53,016 bases of DNA from an uncultured Clostridia bacterium (GCA_947630115.1 CANRGG010000011.1:1-53016); one strand, 5' to 3'. Positions 1-8,703 are shown, counted from the stretch's first letter. Made by a program: numbers and translations. The notes: generated from the letters alone by a model not told the origin.

Positions 1-233
1 CACTCGTCAATCTTCACTTACTCAAAGTCCGACTTCCATCGTCCTATTCGCAAATTTGTATTAACCTTTTCTTTTTTAGAATTTTCTTTGCCTTACGTAC
101 TTGGTCTTTCCCCTTGTATTCCTTTACAATACAAGAGTAAAAACTTCGTTCTTGCTATGCAGTTGTCAATCTGCGGGATCCCGTAGCAAAAGCACGGGCG
201 CTGCCTGCAAAAAGACCCTTCTCGCGGGACAGC
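1..233 (-). other. rRNA-type leader running off the left edge
   Basis: No protein gene is convincing here. Read leftwards, the stretch follows a strong promoter (240-268) and contains a GATTGACAACTGCATA-like box around 155-170, similar to the conserved boxes in Firmicute rRNA leaders and 16S-23S spacers, then an A-rich purine tract. No mature 16S or 23S start is visible before the edge. I infer the leader of an rRNA operon transcribed out of the window. It could also be the leader of another highly expressed stable RNA. Confidence 0.5.
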
Positions 234-239
234 TCACTT

Positions 240-268
240 ATATTAGCACACCGCAGTTTTTTCGTCAA
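240..268 (-). promoter_or_regulatory. Strong sigma-A promoter with AT-rich upstream region (rRNA type)
   Basis: On the minus strand TTGACG (263-268) and TAATAT (240-245) are separated by exactly 17 bp. The 60 bp upstream (about 270-345) are A/T-tract rich, as in UP elements of rRNA promoters. Transcription would start near 233 and run left out of the window. Confidence 0.7.
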
Positions 269-369
269 GCGATTTTTGCGGAATTTTCAGACTTTTTTTC
301 GGTTTTTTGACGGGAATTTTTCAATTTTTCTCCATATTCCCTCAATTTTATTATAAAAACTTGCAAATT

Positions 370-1209
370 TCAGCTTTCATAGCGATGAAAGTATTTCAGA
401 TAGCTTTTGCGGCAATAGCGGCAGACCTCTTCATCGGAGGCGGGAACGGCGTCGAAAGAATAATTTCCGTTCACGCGCCAGCCGTTCAGAATGCCGAGGC
501 GAAGGGCGTCCTTGGGGCAGCGGAAACTGCAACTCATGCAGCCCGCGCAATTTTTTCCGAACACCGGTCTCCCGTTTTCCATCCGGATATTCCCGAGCGG
601 GCAGCTCTTTTCGCACGCGCCGCAGCCGATACAGTCCGCCGATGTTTTGAAATGCCGTCCGATCCCCTTCATCGCGGGATGTTCGATCCGGAGGGTGAAC
701 GAGACGAGCCGTCTCACCGGTCCATTATGGTAAAGCTCGCCCTTGCCCGACGCGATCGAGCGCGCGTCGTCCCCGATCCGGCATTTCATCGTCCGGTCCA
801 TGCGCGCCGCCATGCCCTCCGAATGACGGAATATTATATTGTAAGGCATGACGTAATGAAATTCCCCTTTGACCTCGTATCCGCGGCGTCGCAGAATGCG
901 CTTGGGCAGAATGCCGGAGGCGTGGTTAAATCGGAGCGGTTCGCCCGAAGTGCGCACGAGAAAACAGGGAGTTTTCTCTCTTTGGGGGAGCGTTTTCAAA
1001 AATCGAAGGACGGGCGCGGGCGCGTTGAAAGCATGGACGGGATAGCCGATCACGATCAGATCGTCCTTGCCGGGCATGGGGGGAAGATCTCCCGTCCCGA
1101 TGGGAAAGAGCGCCGTTTCCTGCCCTTCCTCCTGAAGCGCCGCCGCCAGATTTTCGCAGACCCGCCTTGTATTCCCCGTCCCGGAGAAACAGTAAAAGAG
1201 GATCTTCAC
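370..1209 (-). CDS. EFR1-type flavodoxin/ferredoxin fusion protein
   Basis: This 279-residue redox protein has an N-terminal flavodoxin-like fold with the FMN phosphate loop FSGTGNT (residues 8-14) and a C-terminal bacterial ferredoxin module with two 4Fe-4S motifs, CIGCGACEKSCP and CAGCMSCSFRCP. Proteins of this EFR1 family are thought to pass electrons between flavin and iron-sulfur centres, but partners are unknown. The start is a GTG whose GTGA overlaps the stop of the upstream SDR gene, so the two are probably translationally coupled. It is cytoplasmic, with no signal peptide. The electron donor and acceptor cannot be told from sequence. Confidence 0.85.
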   Translation of the reverse strand: MKILFYCFSGTGNTRRVCENLAAALQEEGQETALFPIGTGDLPPMPGKDDLIVIGYPVHAFNAPAPVLRFLKTLPQREKTPCFLVRTSGEPLRFNHASGILPKRILRRRGYEVKGEFHYVMPYNIIFRHSEGMAARMDRTMKCRIGDDARSIASGKGELYHNGPVRRLVSFTLRIEHPAMKGIGRHFKTSADCIGCGACEKSCPLGNIRMENGRPVFGKNCAGCMSCSFRCPKDALRLGILNGWRVNGNYSFDAVPASDEEVCRYCRKSYLKYFHRYES

Positions 1210-2756
1210 GGCTCCGACCTCGTCATGACCGCTCTTCCGTCCGCGTCGAAGTCATAGCGCAGTTCCTCGTCCCTGTCATGGCTGTCATACCAGACCTGCG
1301 CATAGAACGGGTTGTCCTTGGCGAGCCGGTCGAAGTCCCAAGGCGTGGGCTGTCCGCAAATGGGGCACCAATGTCCCGCGCGGAGGACGGTGAGCGGGCT
1401 CGATTCAAACAAATGCCCGTCATGGCACTGCCATCTGAGTTTTTTCAAGGCGTTGCCCTTTTCCATCGTCGGAGAAAGGCACTTCCCGCCGCGGAAGATC
1501 GCGGCCTCCCGCATATCGGCGATCGTCCATTCCCGCATGGGCTTGCTCTCGTCGTATCCGTGCGAGAGATATTTCCGCTCCCGAACGGCCGTTTCCCCGT
1601 CGCGCAGCGCGTCGTAATCCCCGAAGTCCCCCTTTGCAAGAAGTTTGACCTCCTCCCATTTCTTCGGCAGCCGCTGCACCGCCTCCATGCCGCCGAAATA
1701 TGCCTGCACGCGCGCCGCGTCGCCGTTCTTGATCCACCGCCGCGGCGAATTGGGATGGTTCAGAAGCCTTCGGAACAAAAACAGGTCGATGAGTTTTGCG
1801 GGGACGATCCGCGCCAGGGCAAAGATCTTGTGCTTTTTGCCGATCTCCTTCCAATATTCCGAAACGCCGTCGCGCTGGTAATGGAAATAACTTTGAAGTT
1901 CCTCGCCGTCCAGATACCAGAGCCCGTGAAAATTGCGGCTGGCGAGCCAATCGGGCTTGAAAAACTTCTCCGCGGAGCCGCCGATGAGCGCAAACCCGTC
2001 TTTGAACGTGTCATAGCCCGTATCCCGGCCCGCTCTGCCCGCGCCGATATTATAGACGTTGTTCCAGAAGCCGTCGATCTCCCCCGCGCTCTCGCGCTTC
2101 ACGATCTGGCGGATGAGATAGCCGCTGTCCCGCGAACTCACCCATTCGAGCGGCGCGTTGAGCGCGGTATGGAACATGAGCCCGTCGCTCACGTTGTCAT
2201 TGAGCATGTTGGGATGAAGCATCGCCGTCTGGCGCAGGACAGCAAAACGTTCGAGCTCCGCTTCGAGCACATACCGCTCGCCCGCGAGCTTGTGCATCGC
2301 ATAGGCGTCGAAAGGGCTGACGAGCAGCGGATCGCCCACTCTTCCCCAAGGATGTTTTTCGTTGCGGTTCCCGTAGAGCGCGACGGTGGAGATATGCACA
2401 TAGGGGGGCTGGGGAGCACACGCCTTAACGGCGTTCACGAGCGCGACCGCGCCGCATTGGTTGCATTCATAGCTCTCCGAAAAACTTGCGTCCGAACGGG
2501 GCGGAATGACCGCCGCCATGTGGACGACGAGATCGACCCCCGAGACAAGCCGTTTGCAGAGTTCCTCATCTGCGACGGTGCCGCGCAGGATCTCGATCCG
2601 ATCTCCGTACCGTTTCCGGTATTGTTGGGCGAGCTTATCGTTTTTCTTTTTATGGGTCAACAGCACGCGGACGAATTCGACCTCTTCAAGTTCCATGACC
2701 TGTGAGAGGGCTTCTCTTCCCATATTGCCGCTTGTGCCCGTCATTGCGATCTTCAT
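1206..2756 (-). CDS. NAD(P)-dependent epimerase/dehydratase (extended SDR) with C-terminal zinc ribbon
   Basis: The first 300 or so residues are an extended short-chain dehydrogenase: Rossmann motif TGTSGNMG near residue 7, a VVHMAAVIPP strand, a STVALYGN segment, and YAMHK supplying the catalytic Tyr/Lys. The protein is 516 residues, well beyond a usual epimerase of about 310-330. The extra C-terminal part holds a Cys/His ribbon (WQCHDGH then WCPICG), which looks metal-binding. The start is an ATG behind a GAGGAA Shine-Dalgarno and 26 nt from the predicted start of transcription. It forms an operon with the flavodoxin/ferredoxin gene, suggesting a shared redox reaction. The substrate is unknown. 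Confidence 0.8.
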   Translation of the reverse strand: MKIAMTGTSGNMGREALSQVMELEEVEFVRVLLTHKKKNDKLAQQYRKRYGDRIEILRGTVADEELCKRLVSGVDLVVHMAAVIPPRSDASFSESYECNQCGAVALVNAVKACAPQPPYVHISTVALYGNRNEKHPWGRVGDPLLVSPFDAYAMHKLAGERYVLEAELERFAVLRQTAMLHPNMLNDNVSDGLMFHTALNAPLEWVSSRDSGYLIRQIVKRESAGEIDGFWNNVYNIGAGRAGRDTGYDTFKDGFALIGGSAEKFFKPDWLASRNFHGLWYLDGEELQSYFHYQRDGVSEYWKEIGKKHKIFALARIVPAKLIDLFLFRRLLNHPNSPRRWIKNGDAARVQAYFGGMEAVQRLPKKWEEVKLLAKGDFGDYDALRDGETAVRERKYLSHGYDESKPMREWTIADMREAAIFRGGKCLSPTMEKGNALKKLRWQCHDGHLFESSPLTVLRAGHWCPICGQPTPWDFDRLAKDNPFYAQVWYDSHDRDEELRYDFDADGRAVMTRSEP

Positions 2757-2788
2757 GATTTTCCTCGTTGGTAAACTTTTATAAACAA

Positions 2789-2817
2789 AGTATATTATTT
2801 TTCCGGCTTCTTGTCAA
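2789..2817 (-). promoter_or_regulatory. Sigma-A promoter of the SDR operon
   Basis: TTGACA (2812-2817) and TATACT (2789-2794) are spaced by 17 bp, giving a start near 2782 and a 26-nt leader. Confidence 0.75.
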
Positions 2818-2914
2818 CCGTGTAATGAAGTTTCATGACAAAAATTTGCCGCGAAGCGCCCTTTGGGAAAAAAGATCGCGCAAAAGGACGCAGGAAGAGC
2901 GCAAAAATAAAAAT

Positions 2915-2933
2915 CCCCGCGTAGAACGCGGGG
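2915..2933 (-). terminator. Intrinsic terminator, leftward
   Basis: CCCCGCGT-TCT-ACGCGGGG is a perfect 8-bp stem, followed on the minus strand by ATTTTTATTTTT. No intact gene immediately upstream uses it. It sits beside the IS200-type fossil and may be left over from it. Confidence 0.75.
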
Positions 2934-3057
2934 TATTTCATTTTCGGGCATAGCCCTAATCGATATAGGCAGCGCACAAGTGCGCAAGATATTGACCTGC
3001 CAGTCATGCATTTGTTACTTGCTACCCGTAAACGGGCCTCGGGTCAAAGATGCTTAT

Positions 3058-3210
3058 TTAGTCCGCTTCTTTATCTTGCTTTAGCTGGTTTGATATGTAC
3101 TCCCTAATCGCTGCAGTATTTTTCCCTACCGTGTCTACGTAATATCCCTTGCACCAAAATTCGCGGTTGCGGTATGCATATTTCATATTCCCCCGATTGT
3201 GTAAATTTTT
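3058..3210 (-). pseudogene. IS200/IS605-family transposase (TnpA) C-terminal fossil
   Basis: A 50-codon open stretch on the minus strand encodes NREFWCKGYYVDTVGKN followed by AAIREYISNQLKQD, the signature C-terminal part of IS200-type Y1 transposases (RxFWxKGYYVDTVG...I..YI.NQ). The frame is closed by a stop at 3211-3213, and the N-terminal two thirds, including the HUH and most of the TnpA fold, are missing. Small hairpins typical of IS605-family ends lie nearby (CCCG-TAAA-CGGG near 3026-3037 and GCGC-ACAAGT-GCGC near 2970-2985). It is a non-functional remnant, and the element boundaries cannot be fixed. Confidence 0.75.
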
Positions 3211-3318
3211 TCAGACTGGCAGATCTTACTTGATTCTACACCAATCGGAGTATCTTTGTCTACCTCATCGGCTTTAGCCTCTCCTGAACCACGCGACTAT
3301 CGTCTTGTAGACAATAAA
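3211..3318. other. Intergenic stretch with no recognisable feature
   Basis: Between the transposase fossil and the next terminator I see no ORF with a ribosome binding site, no structured RNA and no promoter. It may be further decayed IS sequence. Confidence 0.4.
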
Positions 3319-3349
3319 GCGCCGCCCGAGGCAAAGCCTCGGGCGGCGC
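3319..3349 (-). terminator. GC-rich terminator hairpin after the lipoprotein gene
   Basis: GCGCCGCCCGAGGC-3 nt-GCCTCGGGCGGCGC is a perfect 14-bp stem. On the minus strand it is followed by TTTATTGTC, only a moderate U-tract. It lies 37 bp after the stop of the 3387-4868 gene. Confidence 0.7.
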
Positions 3350-3386
3350 GGAAAATTCAGCCGTTCAGTATTCTAAAATTCCATCT

Positions 3387-4868
3387 TTATGCGTTCGGTT
3401 CGGTCTTGACGCCCGTGATATCGCTCAAAACGGGCGCAGTCTTTAAGAAATTCAGCTCCATACCGAAGTTCATGTCAAAAGTCGAAGAACCTTTCGTCCA
3501 TTCGACTTCGCCGTCGAAATCAACGGAGTAAAAATTGCCGTTGCGGTCAAATTCAAACTCGATCTCGAAATCGCGTTTGAGGACGCGGTCGTAGCCGCCC
3601 GTGAGGGACTGAAGAAGAGTCTCCTCGAAATTGGTGTGGAGTTCCTGAATGCTCTGCAAGATCTCCTCTTTCGTCATGTTTTCGCCGCTCTTTTTGAAAA
3701 TGTCCGCGATCGTGAGCGCGCCGAACGTCCCCTTTTCACCCGTTGCCGCCTCGTAAAGAGCTTCATCCTGCAAAATCCTTGCCAGATAATCGTAGGCGGT
3801 CTCGCCGTCGCGCGCTTCGGGGAGCAACCCCTCCTCGCCCGTGAGAAGGTTCTGGAGCGCGTCTGTGACCTCTTCCGCCGAAACGCCCGCAAGCTGCGCT
3901 TTCACCGCGTCGTCCGCAAACAGGTCGGAAAGCGGCTTTTCAAAGTCGAGCGAACCGACAAGGCGTTCCAGATCGGAGAAAATCTTATCCAAAAGCCCGT
4001 TCGTGCCGAGAAGTGGGATCCTGAGTTCGTATCCGTCCTCGGTCTTATAGAAGGAGCCGCCTGAATAATCGGCGAGCGCGGAGAGCATGGCAGGATCGAA
4101 CGAGGAGAAGAGAAGCAGCTCGCCCCAGTTGCCGTTCTGCTGCATTTCTTCCTTCGTCATCTTTTCCAGAAGAAGCGCGCCGCTCTTGTATTTTCCAAGA
4201 AGCCCGTTCCAATCTTCCGCCCTCAGGCTTGCTTCCGACCAGCTGCCCTGCCCGATATAGACTTCGCCGTTCCGCCCGTACATGACGCCATAATTCGCGC
4301 TCACGACCTGTTCCGACTCCTCTTCGGACATCGCCATCCTCAGATCGAACGCCGCGCCCTCGAAGTCGGAGAAAAGCTCAAACTTCACGTCCTTTTCGTT
4401 GTCCGCGACCGCGGATTCCTCTTCAAGGTCATACTCCACGCTGCCGCGCACGCCCTTGAACTGCGTCGTCATGCTCTCTTTGAGCTTTTGCAAAGTCGCC
4501 TCGTCCGTGATCCGGTCGCCGACGCGGTAATCCGGCGCAGTCTGGCTGCCGCCGCTTTGTTGGCCTTGACCGCCCTGTTGCGTTTGGTCGCCCTGCTGGC
4601 CTTCGCCGCCTTGGTTGCCCTGCTGACCACCTTGGTTGCCCTGTTGACCACCTTGGCTCCCCTGGCTGCCTTGGCTCTCTTGATTGCCCTGATTGCCTTC
4701 TTGGCCGCCCGATTGGGTCCCTTCCTGCGGATCCTTCTGCGTGCCGCCCTGCTCGGTCCCCTGAGACGGGGGCAAGACGGAGGCGGAGTCGTCGCAGCCC
4801 GCGAATGCGCAGAGGGCGCCGAGCGCCAACACCAGCGAGAGCAACAAACATAAAATTTTCTTTTTCAT
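3387..4868 (-). CDS. Lipoprotein with Gln/Gly/Asn/Ser-rich linker, function unknown
   Basis: A type II signal peptide ends in the lipobox AFAGC (Cys near residue 25), so the protein should be lipid-anchored outside the cytoplasmic membrane. Residues about 30-110 are a low-complexity linker of GNQ, SQG and GGQQ units with no predicted fold. The remaining 380 or so residues are an acidic globular region with no domain I recognise. It resembles the lipoprotein at 42616-44193 in design: lipobox, N/Q/G linker, an acidic body of similar length and a phenylalanine-rich beta-type C terminus. The gene is monocistronic, with its own sigma-A promoter and terminator. The lineage-specific surface role is inference. 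Confidence 0.75.
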   Translation of the reverse strand: MKKKILCLLLSLVLALGALCAFAGCDDSASVLPPSQGTEQGGTQKDPQEGTQSGGQEGNQGNQESQGSQGSQGGQQGNQGGQQGNQGGEGQQGDQTQQGGQGQQSGGSQTAPDYRVGDRITDEATLQKLKESMTTQFKGVRGSVEYDLEEESAVADNEKDVKFELFSDFEGAAFDLRMAMSEEESEQVVSANYGVMYGRNGEVYIGQGSWSEASLRAEDWNGLLGKYKSGALLLEKMTKEEMQQNGNWGELLLFSSFDPAMLSALADYSGGSFYKTEDGYELRIPLLGTNGLLDKIFSDLERLVGSLDFEKPLSDLFADDAVKAQLAGVSAEEVTDALQNLLTGEEGLLPEARDGETAYDYLARILQDEALYEAATGEKGTFGALTIADIFKKSGENMTKEEILQSIQELHTNFEETLLQSLTGGYDRVLKRDFEIEFEFDRNGNFYSVDFDGEVEWTKGSSTFDMNFGMELNFLKTAPVLSDITGVKTEPNA

Positions 4869-4909
4869 ATCATTTCCTCCCGAATTTTTCCTCCGAAAAA
4901 TTCACTACA

Positions 4910-4938
4910 ATCATATTCTCCGTCGGACAAAATGTCAA
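4910..4938 (-). promoter_or_regulatory. Sigma-A promoter of the 3387-4868 lipoprotein gene
   Basis: TTGACA (4933-4938) and TATGAT (4910-4915) have a 17-bp spacer. The leader carries two AGGAGG/GGGAGG-like sites, the nearer one just before the ATG. Confidence 0.75.
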
Positions 4939-4966
4939 GTGTTTCGTGAAAAAATTTCCGATTTCG

Positions 4967-7135
4967 TCATCTTTTTTTCATCGTGAGGGAAATGCGGTTT
5001 TTCTTTTCGTCCACTTCCTTGACGTAGACGGTGACGACGTCGCCGACGGCAAGAACTTCGGACGGATGACGGATGAACCGATCGCTGATCTCGGAGATGT
5101 GCACGAGCCCGTCCTGATGGACGCCGATGTCCACGAACGCGCCGAAATCGATGACATTGCGCACCGTGCCGCGAAGCTCCATGCCGGGCTTTAAGTCGGA
5201 GATCTTCAGAACGTCCGTCCGCAGAACGGGGGCGGGGAGCTCGCTGCGCGGGTCCCGCCCGGGCTGTTTGAGCTCGCGCGCGACGTCGAAAAGGGTCGGG
5301 AGCCCGACGCCGCACTCCTGCGCCGCCCTCTCTTCGCCGAACGCGTGCAGTTTTTCCATGAGATGTCCGAGCCGTCCCGCCTTCACGTCCTCCATCGTGT
5401 AGCCGCAAAGGGAAAGCAGTTTTTCCGCCGCCGCATAAGACTCGGGATGTACCGCGGTGTTGTCGAGAACCTGTTTGCTCTCGGGAACGCGCAGAAAGCC
5501 CGCGCACTGCTCATAGGCCTTCGCGCCGAGTTTGGGAACTTTCAGAAGCTGTCTGCGCGAGAGGAAAGAGCCGTTCTCTTCCCGGTATTTGACGACGTTT
5601 GCCGCCGTCGCCGCATTGAGCCCGGAAACGCGGGCAAGGAGAGGAGCGGAGGCGGTGTTGACGTCTACGCCGACCGCGTTCACGCAGTCCTCCACCACGC
5701 CGTCGAGCGCCTGCGAGAGCCGCTTTTCGGGCATATCATGCTGATATTGTCCGACGCCAATGCTCTTGGGGTCGATCTTGACGAGTTCCGCAAGGGGATC
5801 CTGCAATCTTCTTGCGATCGAGACCGCCGAGCGCAGATTGACGTCGAATTCAGGAAATTCCTGCGCCGCGAGCTTGCTCGCGGAATAGACCGACGCCCCC
5901 GCCTCGTTGACGATCGCATAGCTCACCGTCTCCTCCCCTTTGAGTTCCTTGATGAGCTCCACCGCCATTGCCTCGGTCTCGCGGCTCGCCGTGCCGTTGC
6001 CGATCGCAAGATGCTTCACCTTGTATTTTTCGATCATTGTCTTGAGTTTTCCGATACATTCCCGCTTCTGCTTTTCGCCGTATGTGGGATAGACGACCGC
6101 GGTGTCGAGCACCTTGCCCGTCCCGTCCACGACCGCGACTTTGCAGCCCATCCGATATCCGGGATCGAGCCCCATCGTCACAAACCCCTTGACGGGCGGC
6201 TGCATGAGCAGCGGCCGCAGGTTGAGGGCGAACTGCCCGATCGCCCCTTCCGAGGCGTTGTCCGTCAAAATCGCGCGCACTTCCCGCTCCAGCGAGGGCG
6301 CGATCAGACGGTCGTATCCGTCCTCGGCGGCCGCGCGGACGAATTCGGTCGCCGCGCAGGCCGGTTTTTTCACGGTGAGCCGTTCGAGGAGGGAAAGGGC
6401 GCTCTCCCGGTCCGCCGAGACGCTCACTTTCAGAAATTCCTCCCGCTCGCCCCGGTTCACGGCGAGCACCTGGTGCCCCTGGATCTTGCCGACCGACGCC
6501 GTAAAACGATAATAATTGGAATAGACCGATTCCTCCCGCTCCTTCTTTGCCGCGGCGGAGGAGGTGAGCTCCCCGTGGGAGAGCCAGAACTCCCTCAGCT
6601 TGCCGCGGACGAGCGCGTCGTCCGAGATGTTTTCCGCGATGATGTCCGCAGCTCCCGCAAGCGCCTCCTCGACGCTTCCCACTTCCTTTTCGGGATTGAC
6701 ATACTCTTTTGCCGCGATTTTAGGCGCGGGGCAGTCCTTTTCCTGCGCAAAAAGGAGCAGCGCAAGCGGCTCCAGGCCCTTTTCGCGGGCGATCGTCGCG
6801 CGGGTGCGGCGCTTTTGTTTATAGGGCCGATACAGATCTTCGACGGCGGCGAGGGTCTCCGCTTCGTCGATCTTTTGGGCAAGCTCTTCGGTCAGTTTCC
6901 CCTGCCCCTCGATGGATTTTTTGACTTCTTCCTTCCTCTCCCCGAGATTCCGGAGATATTGCAGCCTGTCCGCGAGCGCGTGGATGGTCTGGTCGTCCAT
7001 GGTGCCGTGCATTTCCTTGCGGTAACGCGCGATGAACGGCACGGTGTTCCCCTCGTCGAGCAGATCCACGACATTTCGGACGTGTTCCTCTTTTTTGCCG
7101 AACTCTTTTGCGAGTTGTTCGATCATCGTCTGCAT
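4967..7135 (-). CDS. tex: Tex-family S1 RNA-binding transcription accessory protein
   Basis: This 722-residue protein has the Tex architecture: helical N-terminal region with VDLLDEGNTVPFIARYRKE, a YqgF/RNase H-like domain around MGLDPGYRMGCKVAVVDGTG, helix-hairpin-helix repeats (VGVDVNTASAPLLARVSGL and KVPKLGAKAYEQCAGFLRV) and a C-terminal S1 domain (GMELRGTVRNVIDFGAFVDIG). Tex binds nucleic acid and influences transcription; its Spt6-like role is known for the family. I start it at the ATG at 7135, which has GGAGG 8 nt upstream. An in-frame ATG at 7165 lies upstream of the predicted transcription start and is discounted. Confidence 0.93.
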   Translation of the reverse strand: MQTMIEQLAKEFGKKEEHVRNVVDLLDEGNTVPFIARYRKEMHGTMDDQTIHALADRLQYLRNLGERKEEVKKSIEGQGKLTEELAQKIDEAETLAAVEDLYRPYKQKRRTRATIAREKGLEPLALLLFAQEKDCPAPKIAAKEYVNPEKEVGSVEEALAGAADIIAENISDDALVRGKLREFWLSHGELTSSAAAKKEREESVYSNYYRFTASVGKIQGHQVLAVNRGEREEFLKVSVSADRESALSLLERLTVKKPACAATEFVRAAAEDGYDRLIAPSLEREVRAILTDNASEGAIGQFALNLRPLLMQPPVKGFVTMGLDPGYRMGCKVAVVDGTGKVLDTAVVYPTYGEKQKRECIGKLKTMIEKYKVKHLAIGNGTASRETEAMAVELIKELKGEETVSYAIVNEAGASVYSASKLAAQEFPEFDVNLRSAVSIARRLQDPLAELVKIDPKSIGVGQYQHDMPEKRLSQALDGVVEDCVNAVGVDVNTASAPLLARVSGLNAATAANVVKYREENGSFLSRRQLLKVPKLGAKAYEQCAGFLRVPESKQVLDNTAVHPESYAAAEKLLSLCGYTMEDVKAGRLGHLMEKLHAFGEERAAQECGVGLPTLFDVARELKQPGRDPRSELPAPVLRTDVLKISDLKPGMELRGTVRNVIDFGAFVDIGVHQDGLVHISEISDRFIRHPSEVLAVGDVVTVYVKEVDEKKNRISLTMKKR

Positions 7136-7155
7136 GATTGTTTCCTCCGCGGGGT

Positions 7156-7184
7156 ATTTTATCATATTTCAAAAAATTTTTCAA
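7156..7184 (-). promoter_or_regulatory. Sigma-A promoter of tex
   Basis: TTGAAA (7179-7184) and TAAAAT (7156-7161) have a 17-bp spacer, giving a start near 7149, between the two candidate ATGs. This supports the start at 7135. Confidence 0.6.
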
Positions 7185-7201
7185 GAAAAAATCAAGCAAA
7201 A

Positions 7202-7231
7202 GGGGCGCGCGCCGGATCCGGCGCGCGCCCC
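7202..7231 (-). terminator. Perfect 30-bp GC palindrome, terminator of the HtrA-like gene
   Basis: A fully self-complementary 30-bp sequence (GGGGCGCGCGCCGGA and its complement) lies 17 bp after the protease stop. T-rich runs flank it on both sides. On the minus strand it is followed by TTTTGCTTGATTTTTT, whose TTGATT/TTGAAA region leads into the tex promoter. Confidence 0.7.
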
Positions 7232-7248
7232 ATCGTTTTTTTTGATCG

Positions 7249-8586
7249 TCAATCGTAGACGTTGAAAAATTTATCCTCCGTGAATTCGAGCTCGAGCGTC
7301 ACGGTGTCCTCCCCGCGCGAGACGGTCAGCTCGATGGTATCCCCCTTCCTCACGTCGAAGAGCGCGGTCGTGAGAATGTGCTGCCGCGTGATGATCCGCT
7401 CCGCCTCGTCCCCGATCCGGATGGAATAGAGAACGTCGTCCTTATGCAGTTTCCCGAAGGAGATCGTGCCCATGCTCACATCCTGCACCGTGACCGTTTC
7501 GAGAACGTATGCCTTCCCCGCGTCCTCGTCATAGACGCCCTGCTTGTCGGTCGTCGAGACGGTGATCCCGAGCATGGCGCGTAGCGCGCCCTGCGAATGG
7601 TTGACGGCGCTGTTGTCGATGATGTTCTGCGCGACCGCCACCGCCAGGTTGACGGGGATCGCATAGCCGAAATGTTCGACGCCCGAACGCTCCGAACGGG
7701 CGTTGACGATCCCGAGCAACTGCCCTTCCGCATTGTAGAGCCCGCCGCCCGAGTTGCCGTGGTTGATGGGCGCGTCGGTGCGGATCTCCAGCATGGAGAC
7801 GGAAGCGCTGCCGTCGGAAAGGTCGATGTCGATATATTCCGCGTCCACCGAGACGACGCCCGATGTGACCGAGAAGCCAGAAGCGTCGGGATTGCCGATC
7901 GCATAGACGGGCTCGCCGACGGTGATCGCGTCGGAGTCGGCGAACTGCGCCGCGCGACAGGCGCTGTTTTTGAGTTCCTGGCTGCCCGAGATCTTGAGCA
8001 CGGCGATATCATACTGCATCGCGCCGCCGACATAGACCGCGTCGATCGCGCGCGAGCTCGTCACGCCGCCGTAAAGATAGATGTCGATATCCTCGCAGAT
8101 CCTCGACGCCATCGTCCCCTTCGAGGATTCGTTGTAGACGACGTGATAATTGGTGACGATATACGCGTCTCCCTTTTCGCTGTCGAGCGAATAGATGACG
8201 CCGCCCCCCATCGAGGAGTAAGACTCCGAATTCGGACCGAAAATGGAGCTGGAACTGCGCTCGAAATTGCTCACGACCATCACGGTGGACATGAGCGCGC
8301 GATTGGTTGCGACGGTCGGATCGGTCGCCGAGCCGATCTCTTTGAGAAAGTCCACAAACGACCCTTCATAGCCGTCCTTTTGGGCGTCCCGGTACAGCCG
8401 GTAAGCCTCCGTGGATGATCCCTGAGTCTCGGTCAGAAAACTGCCGATCGTGTCCTCGTAGCCGAGCCCCGTCGCGACCGAATAGGGATTGCGCTTCAAA
8501 CTGTTCCCCACCTCGCAGGCGGGAGCGATCAAGACAAGCGCGCCCGTCAAAAGGAGCGCCGCGGTGATTTTAACGGATCTCTTCAT
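7249..8586 (-). CDS. HtrA/DegP-like (S1C) trypsin-type serine protease with PDZ domain, probable lipoprotein
   Basis: This 445-residue protein begins with a hydrophobic signal ending IAPAC, so it may be lipidated on Cys24, although Pro at -2 is unusual. The chymotrypsin-fold protease domain shows a complete triad: His148 in TNYHVV, Asp193 in YDIAVLK and Ser279 in HGNSGG. A PDZ-like domain fills the C-terminal 90 residues. Members act outside the membrane in protein quality control. Before the protease domain lies an extra region (about residues 35-100) rich in Ser, Asp and Tyr. The ATG at 8586 follows AAGGAGG, and an upstream in-frame ATG at 8616 lacks one. Confidence 0.9.
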   Translation of the reverse strand: MKRSVKITAALLLTGALVLIAPACEVGNSLKRNPYSVATGLGYEDTIGSFLTETQGSSTEAYRLYRDAQKDGYEGSFVDFLKEIGSATDPTVATNRALMSTVMVVSNFERSSSSIFGPNSESYSSMGGGVIYSLDSEKGDAYIVTNYHVVYNESSKGTMASRICEDIDIYLYGGVTSSRAIDAVYVGGAMQYDIAVLKISGSQELKNSACRAAQFADSDAITVGEPVYAIGNPDASGFSVTSGVVSVDAEYIDIDLSDGSASVSMLEIRTDAPINHGNSGGGLYNAEGQLLGIVNARSERSGVEHFGYAIPVNLAVAVAQNIIDNSAVNHSQGALRAMLGITVSTTDKQGVYDEDAGKAYVLETVTVQDVSMGTISFGKLHKDDVLYSIRIGDEAERIITRQHILTTALFDVRKGDTIELTVSRGEDTVTLELEFTEDKFFNVYD

Positions 8587-8621
8587 AAACTTCCTCCTTA
8601 TTTTATACGCTGTCACTTTGA

Positions 8622-8651
8622 ATTATACCCCAAAATTTGTCATGCTGTCAA
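8622..8651 (-). promoter_or_regulatory. Sigma-A promoter of the HtrA-like gene
   Basis: TTGACA (8646-8651) and TATAAT (8622-8627) have an 18-bp spacer, with a leader of about 29 nt carrying AAGGAGG. Confidence 0.8.
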
Positions 8652-8703
8652 CCATTCGGTGAAATAATCATGAATTTTGTCGTATTTTCGGAAAAAATCA
8701 AAG

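Noticed and set aside
1167-2705. 512-codon plus-strand frame opposite the SDR gene
   Set aside because: Composition is the Arg/His/Asp-rich mirror of a real gene, there is no ribosome site, and the opposite strand has clear motifs.
2814-3011. 65-codon minus-strand frame containing CALPIS
   Set aside because: It resembles adapter-derived peptides only by chance (codons differ from adapter sequence), has no ribosome site and runs through a terminator.
4560-4750. Repeats in the lipoprotein linker as a possible minisatellite or CRISPR
   Set aside because: They are codon-level Gln/Gly/Asn/Ser repeats inside a clear coding frame.
5345-7258. 637-codon plus-strand frame opposite tex
   Set aside because: Shadow frame of GC-rich coding DNA; tex motifs are unambiguous on the other strand.
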